Part shown: positions 1 through 5,865 of the stretch, one piece after another
Position numbering within the stretch: the first letter of the stretch is position 1
Layout: the number at the start of each line of letters is the position of its first letter
Assembly: GCA_937902865.1 (NCBI GenBank)
Contig: CALFNJ010000394.1
Span: 1 to 10,084 of the forward strand
Reading direction: 5' to 3'
Length of the DNA stretch: 10,084 bases
DNA from: an uncultured Opitutaceae bacterium
Lineage (GTDB): Bacteria; Verrucomicrobiota; Verrucomicrobiia; Opitutales; Opitutaceae
Made by a program: the position numbers and the translations under genes
The notes under the pieces: model-generated
The model's database searches: none
Seen by the model: the letters and a program-made list of their open reading frames with translations, nothing else
What the model was told of the DNA's origin: nothing

Positions 1-366
1 GTCCGCCGGCGCGCGCGTCGGCTCGGCCCGGGCCGCGACCGCCTGGGCAAGACGGTGGAGGTTGCGGGCGCGGGAATAGTAGCCCAGGCCTTCCCAAAGT
101 TTGAGCACCCGGGACTCGGAGGCGGCGGCGAGCGCCGCGAAGTCCGGCAGCTCGGCGAGCCAGCGCGCGAAGTAGGGGAGCACCGTCTTCACCTGCGTCT
201 GCTGGAGCATGAACTCGCTCACGACCGTCTTGTAGAGCGACGGCGCCTCGCGCCACGGCAGCACCCGCGCGTGCGCGCGGTACCAGGCATGCAGCGCGCG
301 CTGAAATCCGACGGGATCGCGGAGCAATGGAAGCTTGGAGCTGGAGGTGGGAACGGGGGCGGCCAC
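1..366 (-). CDS. mutY: A/G-specific adenine DNA glycosylase MutY, N-terminal part (cut by window edge)
   Basis: Base-excision repair enzyme that removes adenine mispaired with 8-oxoguanine or G. Only about 122 N-terminal residues are inside the window; the rest, including the expected iron-sulphur cluster and the C-terminal 8-oxoG recognition domain, lies beyond base 1. Seen on the minus strand: LPWR (about residues 36-39 from the GTG start), EFMLQQTQVKTV (from residue 51), whose first Glu corresponds to the catalytic Glu of MutY, and WEGLGYYSRARNLH (91-104), the helix-hairpin-helix side of the fold. These match the MutY order. The start is uncertain: GTG at 366 is the longest sensible choice, while TTG at 327 would put LPWR at residue 23, as I recall for E. 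coli MutY. No Shine-Dalgarno is visible before either. The gene is divergent from rnhC. Confidence 0.9.
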   Translation of the reverse strand, partial: MAAPVPTSSSKLPLLRDPVGFQRALHAWYRAHARVLPWREAPSLYKTVVSEFMLQQTQVKTVLPYFARWLAELPDFAALAAASESRVLKLWEGLGYYSRARNLHRLAQAVAARAEPTRAPAD

Positions 367-433
367 GGAAATTGCGAGAAAGTGCGGAAAAGATGCGCAG
401 GGGCAGTTTAAAAAATTCAGAGCTCTGATTTTT

Positions 434-523
434 AACACGGAGGGCTCGGAGGGGAAGGAAGGGCACGGAGTATTCCGAGCCTCTGCCTCCGAGACCTCGC
501 TTTCCCTCCGAGACCTCCGTTTT
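434..523. repeat. Imperfect inverted repeat in the mutY-rnhC gap
   Basis: Left arm 434-470 and right arm 487-523 pair over 37 bases with 7 mismatches by hand count, around a 16-base loop. The core ACGGAGGGCTCGGAGGG (437-453) pairs with 504-520 with one mismatch. The left arm is purine-rich and built of related units (CACGGAGG, CTCGGAGG, CACGGAG); the right arm is the pyrimidine-rich complement, with CTCCGAGACCTC present twice. It fills much of the gap between the divergent mutY and rnhC, so it lies where promoters would be expected. I see nothing else I can call in 367-633. Confidence 0.75.
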
Positions 524-633
524 CCCAATTGAACTCTGCAAATGGAACGGCCCGTCGGCCAATTCTCTCTGCCGTTCCAGGCTTCCGCGTTTTTTCGTGT
601 GTTCTGACGGTTTTTTCTGCCCAACTGTCGCGC

Positions 634-1656
634 ATGCCCAAGAAGCCCGCATCCGCCTCGGAGGAAGAGGCGCCGAAGAAGCTGTCGAGCTACACGATCA
701 AGCTCGATGACGCCCAGATGGCGAAGCTGCGCGCGTTCTGCGAGGCGCGGAGCTGGCTGGCGTTCGACGTGGCGTACGCGCGATTCGCGTTCAAGGCCGA
801 CCATCTCAAGCTGAACGTCACCGCCTACGAGAGCGGCAAGGTGGTCGTCGCAGGCAAGGGCACGGAGGATTTTGTGCGGGACGTGATCGAGCCGGAGATC
901 ACCGGCGCGGCCAAGCTCGGCTACGACGAGGTGCTGCATCCCGACTGGTTCGAGCCGCACGCCGGACTCGACGAAAGCGGCAAGGGTGACTTTTTCGGAC
1001 CGGTGATCGCGGCGACGGTGATCGCCGACCGGCCGATGATCGAGGCCTGGATCAAGGCGGGCGTGAAGGATTCGAAGAAGATCGCCGAGACGCAGATCAT
1101 CAAGCTCGACAAGATCATCCGCGAGACGCGCGGCGTCGTGGTGCGGACCTGCTATTTTGGGATGCCGAAGTACAACGAGCGGATGGCGCGGCCCTACACG
1201 AGTCTCAACGCCGTGCTGGCGTGGGAGCATGCGACCGCGCTCAGCGATGCGCTCGCCCAGAAGTGGGTGCCGTGGGGCCTGCTCGACCAGTTCACCGAGC
1301 AGCCGCTCGTGCAGCGCGAGCTGAAGAAGAAAGGCGTCGAGAACTTCGATCTGCGCATGCGCACGAAGGCGGAAGAGGACCCGGTCGTCGCCGCCGCCTC
1401 CGTGGTGGCGCGCGCGGAGTTCGTGCGGCAGATGCACACGCTTTCCCAGCGCTTCGGCGAAAAACTGCAGAAGGGCGCCAACGCCCAGGTGAAGGATCAG
1501 GCCGTGCAGATCATCCGCCGCTTCGGCGCCCGCGCGCTCGGCGACTTCGCCAAGCTCCATTTCCGCACCGCCTACGAGGTCGTCCAGGCCGAAGGGAAAC
1601 TCGACGAGCTTCCGTTGCGCGAGCCACCGGAGAAGATGGAGTGGGGATCGAGGTAG
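634..1656 (+). CDS. rnhC: Ribonuclease HIII
   Basis: Cytoplasmic endonuclease that cuts the RNA strand of RNA-DNA hybrids such as R-loops and primers. The protein is 340 aa from the ATG at 634. Residues about 15-95 fit the TBP-like N-terminal substrate-binding domain that separates RNase HIII from HII. The catalytic domain begins with GLDESGKGDFFGPV (111-124), giving Asp113 and Glu114. VKDSKKI (144-150) follows, then LLDQFTE (216-222) with Asp218 and Glu222, spaced four apart like the last two acidic residues of Bacillus-type RNase HIII. The segment VVAAASVVARAEF (251-263) is the conserved helix after the active site. All four acidic residues are present. An in-frame TTG at 529 would add 35 non-conserved residues starting at the repeat, so ATG 634 is preferred; no Shine-Dalgarno is visible. 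The DESGKGDFFGP form resembles chlamydial RNase HIII. Confidence 0.95.
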   Translation: MPKKPASASEEEAPKKLSSYTIKLDDAQMAKLRAFCEARSWLAFDVAYARFAFKADHLKLNVTAYESGKVVVAGKGTEDFVRDVIEPEITGAAKLGYDEVLHPDWFEPHAGLDESGKGDFFGPVIAATVIADRPMIEAWIKAGVKDSKKIAETQIIKLDKIIRETRGVVVRTCYFGMPKYNERMARPYTSLNAVLAWEHATALSDALAQKWVPWGLLDQFTEQPLVQRELKKKGVENFDLRMRTKAEEDPVVAAASVVARAEFVRQMHTLSQRFGEKLQKGANAQVKDQAVQIIRRFGARALGDFAKLHFRTAYEVVQAEGKLDELPLREPPEKMEWGSR

Positions 1657-1658
1657 GC

Positions 1659-1830
1659 TTCACCACGAAATACACAAAACACACGAAATGATCCGAACCC
1701 AGAGATTGAGCCCACGGAACACACGGATAACACGGAATTCAGACCTAGCTTTCTGTGTATTCCGTGTGTTCCGTGGGCCTCTCATTTCGATGGTCTGATA
1801 ATTCGTGTGTTTTGTGTTTTTCGTGGTGAA
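1659..1830. repeat. Nested double inverted repeat between convergent genes
   Basis: Two palindromes, one inside the other. Outer arms: 1659-1687 (begins TTCACCACGAAATACACAAA) and 1802-1830 (ends TTTTTCGTGGTGAA), 28 of 29 positions complementary. Inner arms: 1710-1737 (begins GCCCACGGAACACACGGA) and 1751-1778, 25 of 28 complementary, with a 13-base central loop. The outer arm is made of CACGAAA/CACAAAA units, the inner of CACGGAA/CACACGGA units. The element starts 3 bases after the rnhC stop and ends 14 bases before the stop of the convergent gene at 1845, so it fills the gap almost completely. It could fold as a long hairpin in transcripts from either side and may end both, but it has no clean U-tract. 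Confidence 0.9.
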
Positions 1831-1844
1831 CGGTTTTCCGGGTT

Positions 1845-2357
1845 TCAGGCGGCTGTAGCCGGATCCCCGGTCTTCATCGGCTTCCAGTTTTTCTCTTCTT
1901 CGGCCAGGCGGCGGATGTGGTGGGTGAAGGCTTCGTCCTCGCCTTCGAGGAGTTCCGGCAGGGCGCTGCGGAAATCGGCGCGACGGACCCATTCGCGCAT
2001 GTAGTCCTCCCAGGACTGCCAGAGGCGGCTGGTCTGCTTGTCCATCTCCTCCTCATAGACGAGCAGGTAGGCGCGCTCGAAGAGCGAGATCAGGATGCCG
2101 AAAATCGCGAAGCGGCGCTCCTTCTGTTCCTCGGTCAGATCCTGGCGAGCGCCGTCGCGGCGCAGGAGCTGCAGGTCGGCATTGTCGAGGACGAGCTTCA
2201 GGAACTCGCGGTACTCGTCAGAGAGCTTTTGGAAGATTTCCTCGTCCTCGTTCCGCCGCTCCCGGCGCTGCTCATAGACGAACACGAAGATCGCCAGCGG
2301 GAGGCCGAAGATCGTCACGATGTAACTGATCAGTTCGAAGCGTTCGATGAGCGTCAC
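1845..2357 (-). CDS. Single-pass membrane protein of unknown function
   Basis: 170 aa, starting with GTG at 2357 (MTLIERFELISY when translated as Met) and ending with TGA. Residues about 9-28 form one hydrophobic segment (LISYIVTIFGLPLAIFVFVY), followed at once by a positive EQRRERR stretch. By the positive-inside rule the C-terminal part should be cytoplasmic. Residues 36-160 are highly charged and probably all helical, with a second mildly hydrophobic stretch near 95-110 (IFGILISLFERAYLLVYEEEM) that looks amphipathic rather than membrane-spanning. No catalytic motif or named family is recognised. The gene converges on rnhC and is divergent from rnhB. Length, composition and codon pattern look like a real gene. 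No Shine-Dalgarno is visible before the GTG. Confidence 0.75.
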   Translation of the reverse strand: MTLIERFELISYIVTIFGLPLAIFVFVYEQRRERRNEDEEIFQKLSDEYREFLKLVLDNADLQLLRRDGARQDLTEEQKERRFAIFGILISLFERAYLLVYEEEMDKQTSRLWQSWEDYMREWVRRADFRSALPELLEGEDEAFTHHIRRLAEEEKNWKPMKTGDPATAA

Positions 2358-2433
2358 AGTCAGACAGTTAAATCGTTTCCGCCCCGAATGCCAGCGCGGC
2401 GGACCCGGCGGATATGCGCCAAGGGGGCAGAGT

Positions 2434-2491
2434 CCAATGGGGCGGCGACCTCCCGGTCGCCGTCACGCGACCGGGAGGTCGCGTCCCCAAT
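2434..2491. repeat. Perfect 16-bp inverted repeat with extended flanks
   Basis: GCGACCTCCCGGTCGC (2445-2460) and GCGACCGGGAGGTCGC (2467-2482) are exact reverse complements around a 6-base loop. Complementarity continues imperfectly outward: AATGGGG (2436-2442) against CCCCAAT (2485-2491). The predicted hairpin is very stable. It lies between the divergent membrane-protein gene (start 2357) and rnhB (start 2638). I see nothing else callable in the 280-base gap 2358-2637; a GGGAGGA at 2614-2620 is too far from the rnhB start to be a normal ribosome site. Confidence 0.85.
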
Positions 2492-2637
2492 AAGGCAGCC
2501 ATCGAGCCGTCAAATTGATGAAAAGAGAGCGGAGGGGGCGGCGCTTCTTCCTGATTTCCTGAGTTCCAGATAAACCCCGATCGATCAGCCCGGACCGCGC
2601 GCTTGCGCGGAAAGGGAGGACTCCTACAACAGCCCGC

Positions 2638-3390
2638 ATGAAACGCCGGCAACTTCGCGGCTTCGACCTTCGGCAGGTCGAAGGTCTCGCCAGCCTCATC
2701 GGAGTCGATGAGGCGGGCCGCGGCGCGCTGGCCGGACCGGTCGTCGCCGGCGCAGTGCTGGTCACGCGCGAGTTTCTCGACGGACGCTGGGCGCAGACGA
2801 AGGCCGGCCGGGTCAACGACTCCAAGCAGCTCACGGCCGCGGAGCGCGAAGAGCTCTGGCTCGAGTTCGAAGGCCTGGTGGCGCAGGGCCAGATCCACGC
2901 CCACTTCGGGGTCGCGAGCGTCGACGAGATCGAACGCTTCAATATTCTCGGGGCGACCAAGCTCGCGATGCGCCGGGCGCTGGAGGGGATCTATCCGCCC
3001 GACGCCTTCGAACGGAAGATCGAGCCGGATCTCTTCACCTCGCCTGAGGCCGCGGCCAATTTCAAACCCACCGTGTCGTGCCGCGTGCTGATCGACGGGC
3101 TGCCGCTGCGCAACTTTCCTTATCCGCACGTGGGCGTTGTCAGCGGTGACGCGCGTTCGCTCTGCGTCGCGATGGCCTCGATCATTGCCAAGGTCACGCG
3201 CGACCGGCTGATGAACGAGCTCGACCAGACCTTTCCCGGTTACGGCTTCGCGCAGCACAAAGGCTACGGCACCGACGATCATCGCGACGCCGTGCTCCGT
3301 CTCGGCCGGTGCATCCAGCATCGCGAGCTCTTTCTCCGCAAGCTCATGGCCGGTCGGATCGATCCGGCGCAGATGGACTTCCTGGAATAA
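2638..3390 (+). CDS. rnhB: Ribonuclease HII
   Basis: Cytoplasmic endonuclease that nicks 5' of single ribonucleotides embedded in DNA, starting ribonucleotide excision repair, and also cuts RNA-DNA hybrids. 250 aa from ATG 2638. Visible motifs: GVDEAGRGALAGPVVAGAV (22-40) with catalytic Asp24/Glu25 and the GRG loop (27-29) that senses the ribonucleotide; NDSKQL (60-65); LIDG with Asp153; GDARS with Asp171, 18 residues on, as usual in bacterial HII; ASIIAKVTRD (180-189); HKGYGTDDH (207-215), whose Tyr210 fits the conserved tyrosine contacting the DNA-RNA junction. It is longer than E. coli RNase HII (about 200 aa as I recall), chiefly because of an insertion of roughly 25 residues at about 121-147, before LIDG. 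The start gives a short, normal N-terminus. Confidence 0.96.
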   Translation: MKRRQLRGFDLRQVEGLASLIGVDEAGRGALAGPVVAGAVLVTREFLDGRWAQTKAGRVNDSKQLTAAEREELWLEFEGLVAQGQIHAHFGVASVDEIERFNILGATKLAMRRALEGIYPPDAFERKIEPDLFTSPEAAANFKPTVSCRVLIDGLPLRNFPYPHVGVVSGDARSLCVAMASIIAKVTRDRLMNELDQTFPGYGFAQHKGYGTDDHRDAVLRLGRCIQHRELFLRKLMAGRIDPAQMDFLE

Positions 3391-3392
3391 CG

Positions 3393-3681
3393 GATTGCGG
3401 GTCGCGGGTCGCGGGTTGCGGAATGCGGAATGCGGATTGGCCGAGCCAGCGGCCTTGCTATCAGCTGGAACGGAAAGTTGTCAGGGAATCCGATCTCCAA
3501 TCCGTTTCGCGCAGAGGCGCAGAAGCGCAGAGATCGGATGTCCGACCTCTGTGCCTCGGCGCCTCTGTGCGAACCTTCCAAAGTGATCGCAGAATTGCGG
3601 GTTGCGGAATCCAGGTGGCGGACTAGCAAACGAACGCGCTCCGCTGCCTAATCCGCATCCCGCAATCCGCATTCCGCAATC
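3393..3681. repeat. Composite repeat region between rnhB and the kinase gene
   Basis: This is the 304-base gap without a gene. Outer part: tandem GCGGGTC/GCGGAAT units on the left (3393-3440) and the opposite orientation (ATCCGCATCCCGCAATCCGC and onward) at 3650-3681, giving an imperfect outer palindrome. A 14-base direct repeat GCGGGTTGCGGAAT occurs at 3411-3424 and 3597-3610. Inner part: an almost contiguous palindrome, left arm 3506-3538 (TTCGCGCAGAGGCGCAGAAG...) and right arm 3541-3573, 28 of 33 positions complementary with a 2-base loop. The outer and inner bodies use different units, which suggests one element inserted in another. No promoter is recognisable. The kinase start must lie after this region. 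Confidence 0.85.
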
Positions 3682-3694
3682 ACCCCATCCCGCC

Positions 3695-4864
3695 GTGGCC
3701 GGAAAGAAATATTCCTCCCTTGATCGTGTGCTCGGCCGCCTCGACACGCTCGACTCGGTCAACCTCGCGAATCTCGTCCAGCGGCTGGCGCGCGAGCGCG
3801 GGCTGTTCGAGGAGATCTTCAACACGCTCCAGGAGGGCGTGCTCGTCATCAACGCGAACGGTGTGATCGAGTACGGCAACGCCGCGGCGCACCGGCTCAT
3901 CGGCCTGGGTGCGGACGAGCTGGCCGGCCAGATCCTGTGGCGCCTCGTGCCAGGGCTGCGGCCTTCGCTCGACGGCGAGGACGCGGCCGCCGCGGTGTCG
4001 GTCGTCGCCCGCGAGTTCGAGCTCACCTATCCCGAACCCCGCACGGTCCGACTTTATATGGTGCCGTTCCGCGGGGAGAAAAGCGGGGCCGGGCAGCGGT
4101 TTGCGGTGATTCTCTCCGACGTCACCAAGGAGCGGCAGTCCACCGCGCAGCGGATCGAGGACGAGCGGACTTCTTCCATTCTATTGCTGGCCGCGGGCGT
4201 GGCGCACGAACTGGGCAATCCGCTCAACTCCCTCACGATTCATCTCCAGCTCATCGAGCGGAAGCTGAAGAAGCTCAAAGCCTCGAAGGAGGCGGAGGCC
4301 CTGGAGGATTCGCTGCGCATCTGCCGGACGGAAGTGCAGCGGCTCGATGGCATCATCGGCAATTTTCTCGAGGCGATCCGTCCGCGGCCGCCGGACCTGG
4401 CGGAAGTGAATCTCGCGGACGTGCTGGCCGAGGTGCTGAGCTTCCAGCATCGCGAGCTGGCCGATCGCGGCATTCTTGTCGAAGTGGAGACCTCCGACCA
4501 GTTGCCGCCCGTCATGGCCGACCGCAACCAGCTGAAGCAGGTGTTCTTCAACATCACAAAGAACGCGATGGAAGCGATGCAGCCGGGAGGGAAGCTGCGG
4601 ATCCGGTCGCGGGTCGACGACGACTCCGTGTTCCTCCTCTTCGGCGACAGCGGCGCCGGCATCCGGCAGGATGACCTGGTGCGCCTCTTCCAGCCTTATC
4701 ACACGACCAAGCCGGGCGGTCACGGGCTCGGCCTGATGATCGTGCAGCGGATCATGCGCGAGCACGGCGGCCAGGTCGGCGTCGAGAGCAAGGAAGGCGT
4801 CGGCACACTCGTGACGCTGCAGTTCCCGCGCAAAGACCGCCGCGTCCGCATGCTCGGCGGATGA
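3695..4864 (+). CDS. PAS-domain sensor histidine kinase (NtrB type, soluble)
   Basis: Two-component sensor kinase, 389 aa from GTG 3695. No membrane segment or signal peptide, so cytoplasmic sensing is expected. A PAS domain covers about 36-148 (LFEEIFNTLQEGVLVINANG, then GNAAAHRLIG). The DHp domain follows with the H-box VAHELGNPLNSL (169-180), where His171 is the likely phosphorylated residue. The ATPase domain shows the N-box FFNITKNAMEAM (284-295), G1 DSGAGI (318-323), F-box LFQPYHTTKPGG (331-342) and G2 HGLGL (343-347). All kinase motifs are intact. An upstream in-frame ATG at 3602 lies in the repeat region and would add 31 proline-rich, repeat-derived residues, so GTG 3695 is preferred. 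It converges on the lipoprotein gene. Its likely partner is the NtrC-type regulator at 7686; that pairing is inferred from family and proximity only. Confidence 0.93.
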   Translation: MAGKKYSSLDRVLGRLDTLDSVNLANLVQRLARERGLFEEIFNTLQEGVLVINANGVIEYGNAAAHRLIGLGADELAGQILWRLVPGLRPSLDGEDAAAAVSVVAREFELTYPEPRTVRLYMVPFRGEKSGAGQRFAVILSDVTKERQSTAQRIEDERTSSILLLAAGVAHELGNPLNSLTIHLQLIERKLKKLKASKEAEALEDSLRICRTEVQRLDGIIGNFLEAIRPRPPDLAEVNLADVLAEVLSFQHRELADRGILVEVETSDQLPPVMADRNQLKQVFFNITKNAMEAMQPGGKLRIRSRVDDDSVFLLFGDSGAGIRQDDLVRLFQPYHTTKPGGHGLGLMIVQRIMREHGGQVGVESKEGVGTLVTLQFPRKDRRVRMLGG

Positions 4865-4870
4865 CCGGCG

Positions 4871-4893
4871 CCGCGCCCGCGGCGCGGGCGCGG
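4871..4893 (+). terminator. GC-rich hairpin just after the kinase stop codon
   Basis: CCGCGCCC (4871-4878) pairs perfectly with GGGCGCGG (4886-4893) around a 7-base loop, beginning 7 bases after the stop codon. Strong stem, but no following T-tract, so intrinsic termination is only a possibility; it may instead stabilise the transcript end. Confidence 0.35.
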
Positions 4894-5056
4894 AACGTTC
4901 AACGTCCAACGTTCAACATTGAACGTTCAAGGATCGGATTTCCGATCCCGGTGTAGCAGCGGCCGTGAGGCTGATGGGGTCGCGCGGTTGGCGACGCTCA
5001 ACTCCGCCGCTCGGAGATCGGCGGCCACCATGCACGCTGATCCTTGAGCGTTGGAT
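4893..5056. repeat. 14-base-periodic AACGTTCAA repeat with inverted partner
   Basis: AACGTTCAA occurs three times with starts exactly 14 bases apart (4894, 4908, 4922), the unit being AACGTTCAAC plus four variable bases. Next comes a perfect hairpin, GGATCGGA (4931-4938) with TCCGATCC (4941-4948). The end of the left part, ATTGAACGTTCAAGGATCG (4918-4936), is the imperfect reverse complement of 5038-5056 (15 of 19), so the region is again a long inverted repeat around about 100 bases of GC-rich filler. It fills most of the gap between the convergent kinase and lipoprotein genes. Confidence 0.7.
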
Positions 5057-5083
5057 CGCCCGCCTCTTGTCTCCGGTCTTCTG

Positions 5084-5758
5084 CTATTTCCTTGTTCCGT
5101 CCGGATTGAAGAGACTCTGGACGGTGATGATCTGGGACTCGGTCTTGTCGCCGATGCGCAGCGAGACCTTCACCGGGAAGTTGTCACCGACGAGGCCGAG
5201 CTGGGAATTCATCGGATACGGCTCGGCGCTCTTGCCGGCGGGGATGGTCAGCTTCTCCGGCTGGACGGCGAAATTGCCGAGGTCGGAGTTGACCTCGCTG
5301 ATGTCGACCTCGATGGGCTGGGGCGTCGGATTGGAGAGCGCGAGCCGGAGCGTGACGGGCGGGAGCGGGCTGCCGCGGATCTGGAGCTGCATGATCTTGC
5401 TGATGCTCTCGGCGTAGTCCTTGTCGTCGGGATCAGGGAGATCGATTTCCTCGTACTGATCGTTGTTGCGGCGTCCGCGACCCCGGCCGCCACCACCACC
5501 GCCGCCTTCGCCACCCCGACCGCCGCCGCGTTCGAAACCGCGGCTGATCGAGATCGTCGCGACGAGCTGGCCGTCAAAGAATTTGGCTTCGCCCTGCATC
5601 GCCACGGGACGCGGCGCGGAAGCGGCGGCGAGGGAAGGACCGGGGCCGCGCGGACCGCTGCCGCAGCCGGCGACGAACAGGCTGGCGATCAAAAAAAACG
5701 CGGCCGCGGCCAGAGTGGTGAATGAAGAACGTGAGCTGGAGAAACGATCTTGAGTCAT
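5084..5758 (-). CDS. Putative lipoprotein with Gly/Arg-rich linker
   Basis: 224 aa from ATG 5758, ending TAG. Residues 13-32 form a signal peptide ending in LFVAGC, a good lipobox, so Cys32 is the predicted lipidated residue and the mature protein should be anchored in the envelope facing the periplasm. Residues about 73-98 are a low-complexity Gly/Arg run (GFERGGGRGGEGGGGGGGRG), followed by an acidic stretch (YEEIDLPDPDDKDY, 102-115). Residues 130-215 look beta-rich, with a pattern suggesting an immunoglobulin-like fold (VTLRLALSNPTPQPIEVDIS, then LTIPAGKS). No enzyme motif is present and I do not recognise a family. Divergent from the ECF sigma operon, with starts 107 bases apart, so shared regulation is possible. 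Confidence 0.8.
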   Translation of the reverse strand: MTQDRFSSSRSSFTTLAAAAFFLIASLFVAGCGSGPRGPGPSLAAASAPRPVAMQGEAKFFDGQLVATISISRGFERGGGRGGEGGGGGGGRGRGRRNNDQYEEIDLPDPDDKDYAESISKIMQLQIRGSPLPPVTLRLALSNPTPQPIEVDISEVNSDLGNFAVQPEKLTIPAGKSAEPYPMNSQLGLVGDNFPVKVSLRIGDKTESQIITVQSLFNPDGTRK

Positions 5759-5865
5759 GAGTGCGTGTCTGACCCCATTGTCTGATGGAAAGTTGCGATG
5801 CGGCTAGCATAAACCCTGCAACTACGGGGCTTATTCTACGTCAGGCCGCCCAGCAATGCACACGC
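5759..5865. promoter_or_regulatory. Divergent promoter region, lipoprotein / ECF sigma operon
   Basis: This 107-base gap must carry start signals for both divergent genes. GGAAAGTT (5787-5794) on the plus strand loosely resembles the GGAAC-type -35 element of ECF sigma promoters, which would fit sigma autoregulation, but no convincing -10 follows at normal spacing. There is no clear Shine-Dalgarno before either start and no long palindrome, unlike the larger gaps. The assignment as a promoter region rests on position. Confidence 0.3.

Noticed and set aside
1660..1992. 110-codon minus-strand frame including the nested palindrome
   Set aside because: Half of it translates the repeat (TTKNTKHTN-like strings) and the rest is out of frame with the membrane protein gene.
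2368..3321. 317-codon minus-strand open frame opposite rnhB
   Set aside because: Antisense to a well-supported RNase HII; an artefact of high GC content.
3309..3651. Short open frames across the rnhB-kinase gap on both strands
   Set aside because: They translate the inverted repeats (for example RRGAEAQRSD-type strings) and have no independent support.
4181..4909. 242-codon minus-strand open frame opposite the kinase
   Set aside because: The plus strand carries all histidine kinase boxes; this frame is without recognisable pattern.
4893..4930. Possible CRISPR-like array from the AACGTTCAA copies
   Set aside because: The repeat is only 9-10 bases with 4-base spacing and no cas genes are present; a simple tandem repeat explains it.
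5051..5725. 224-codon plus-strand open frame opposite the lipoprotein
   Set aside because: The Ala/Thr-rich translation is the complement of the Gly/Arg run; the minus strand has a signal peptide and lipobox.
5759..5865. Sigma-54 (-24/-12) promoter upstream of the ECF sigma gene
   Set aside because: TGGAAAG...TTGC is present, but the GG to GC spacing does not fit the required 10 bases.
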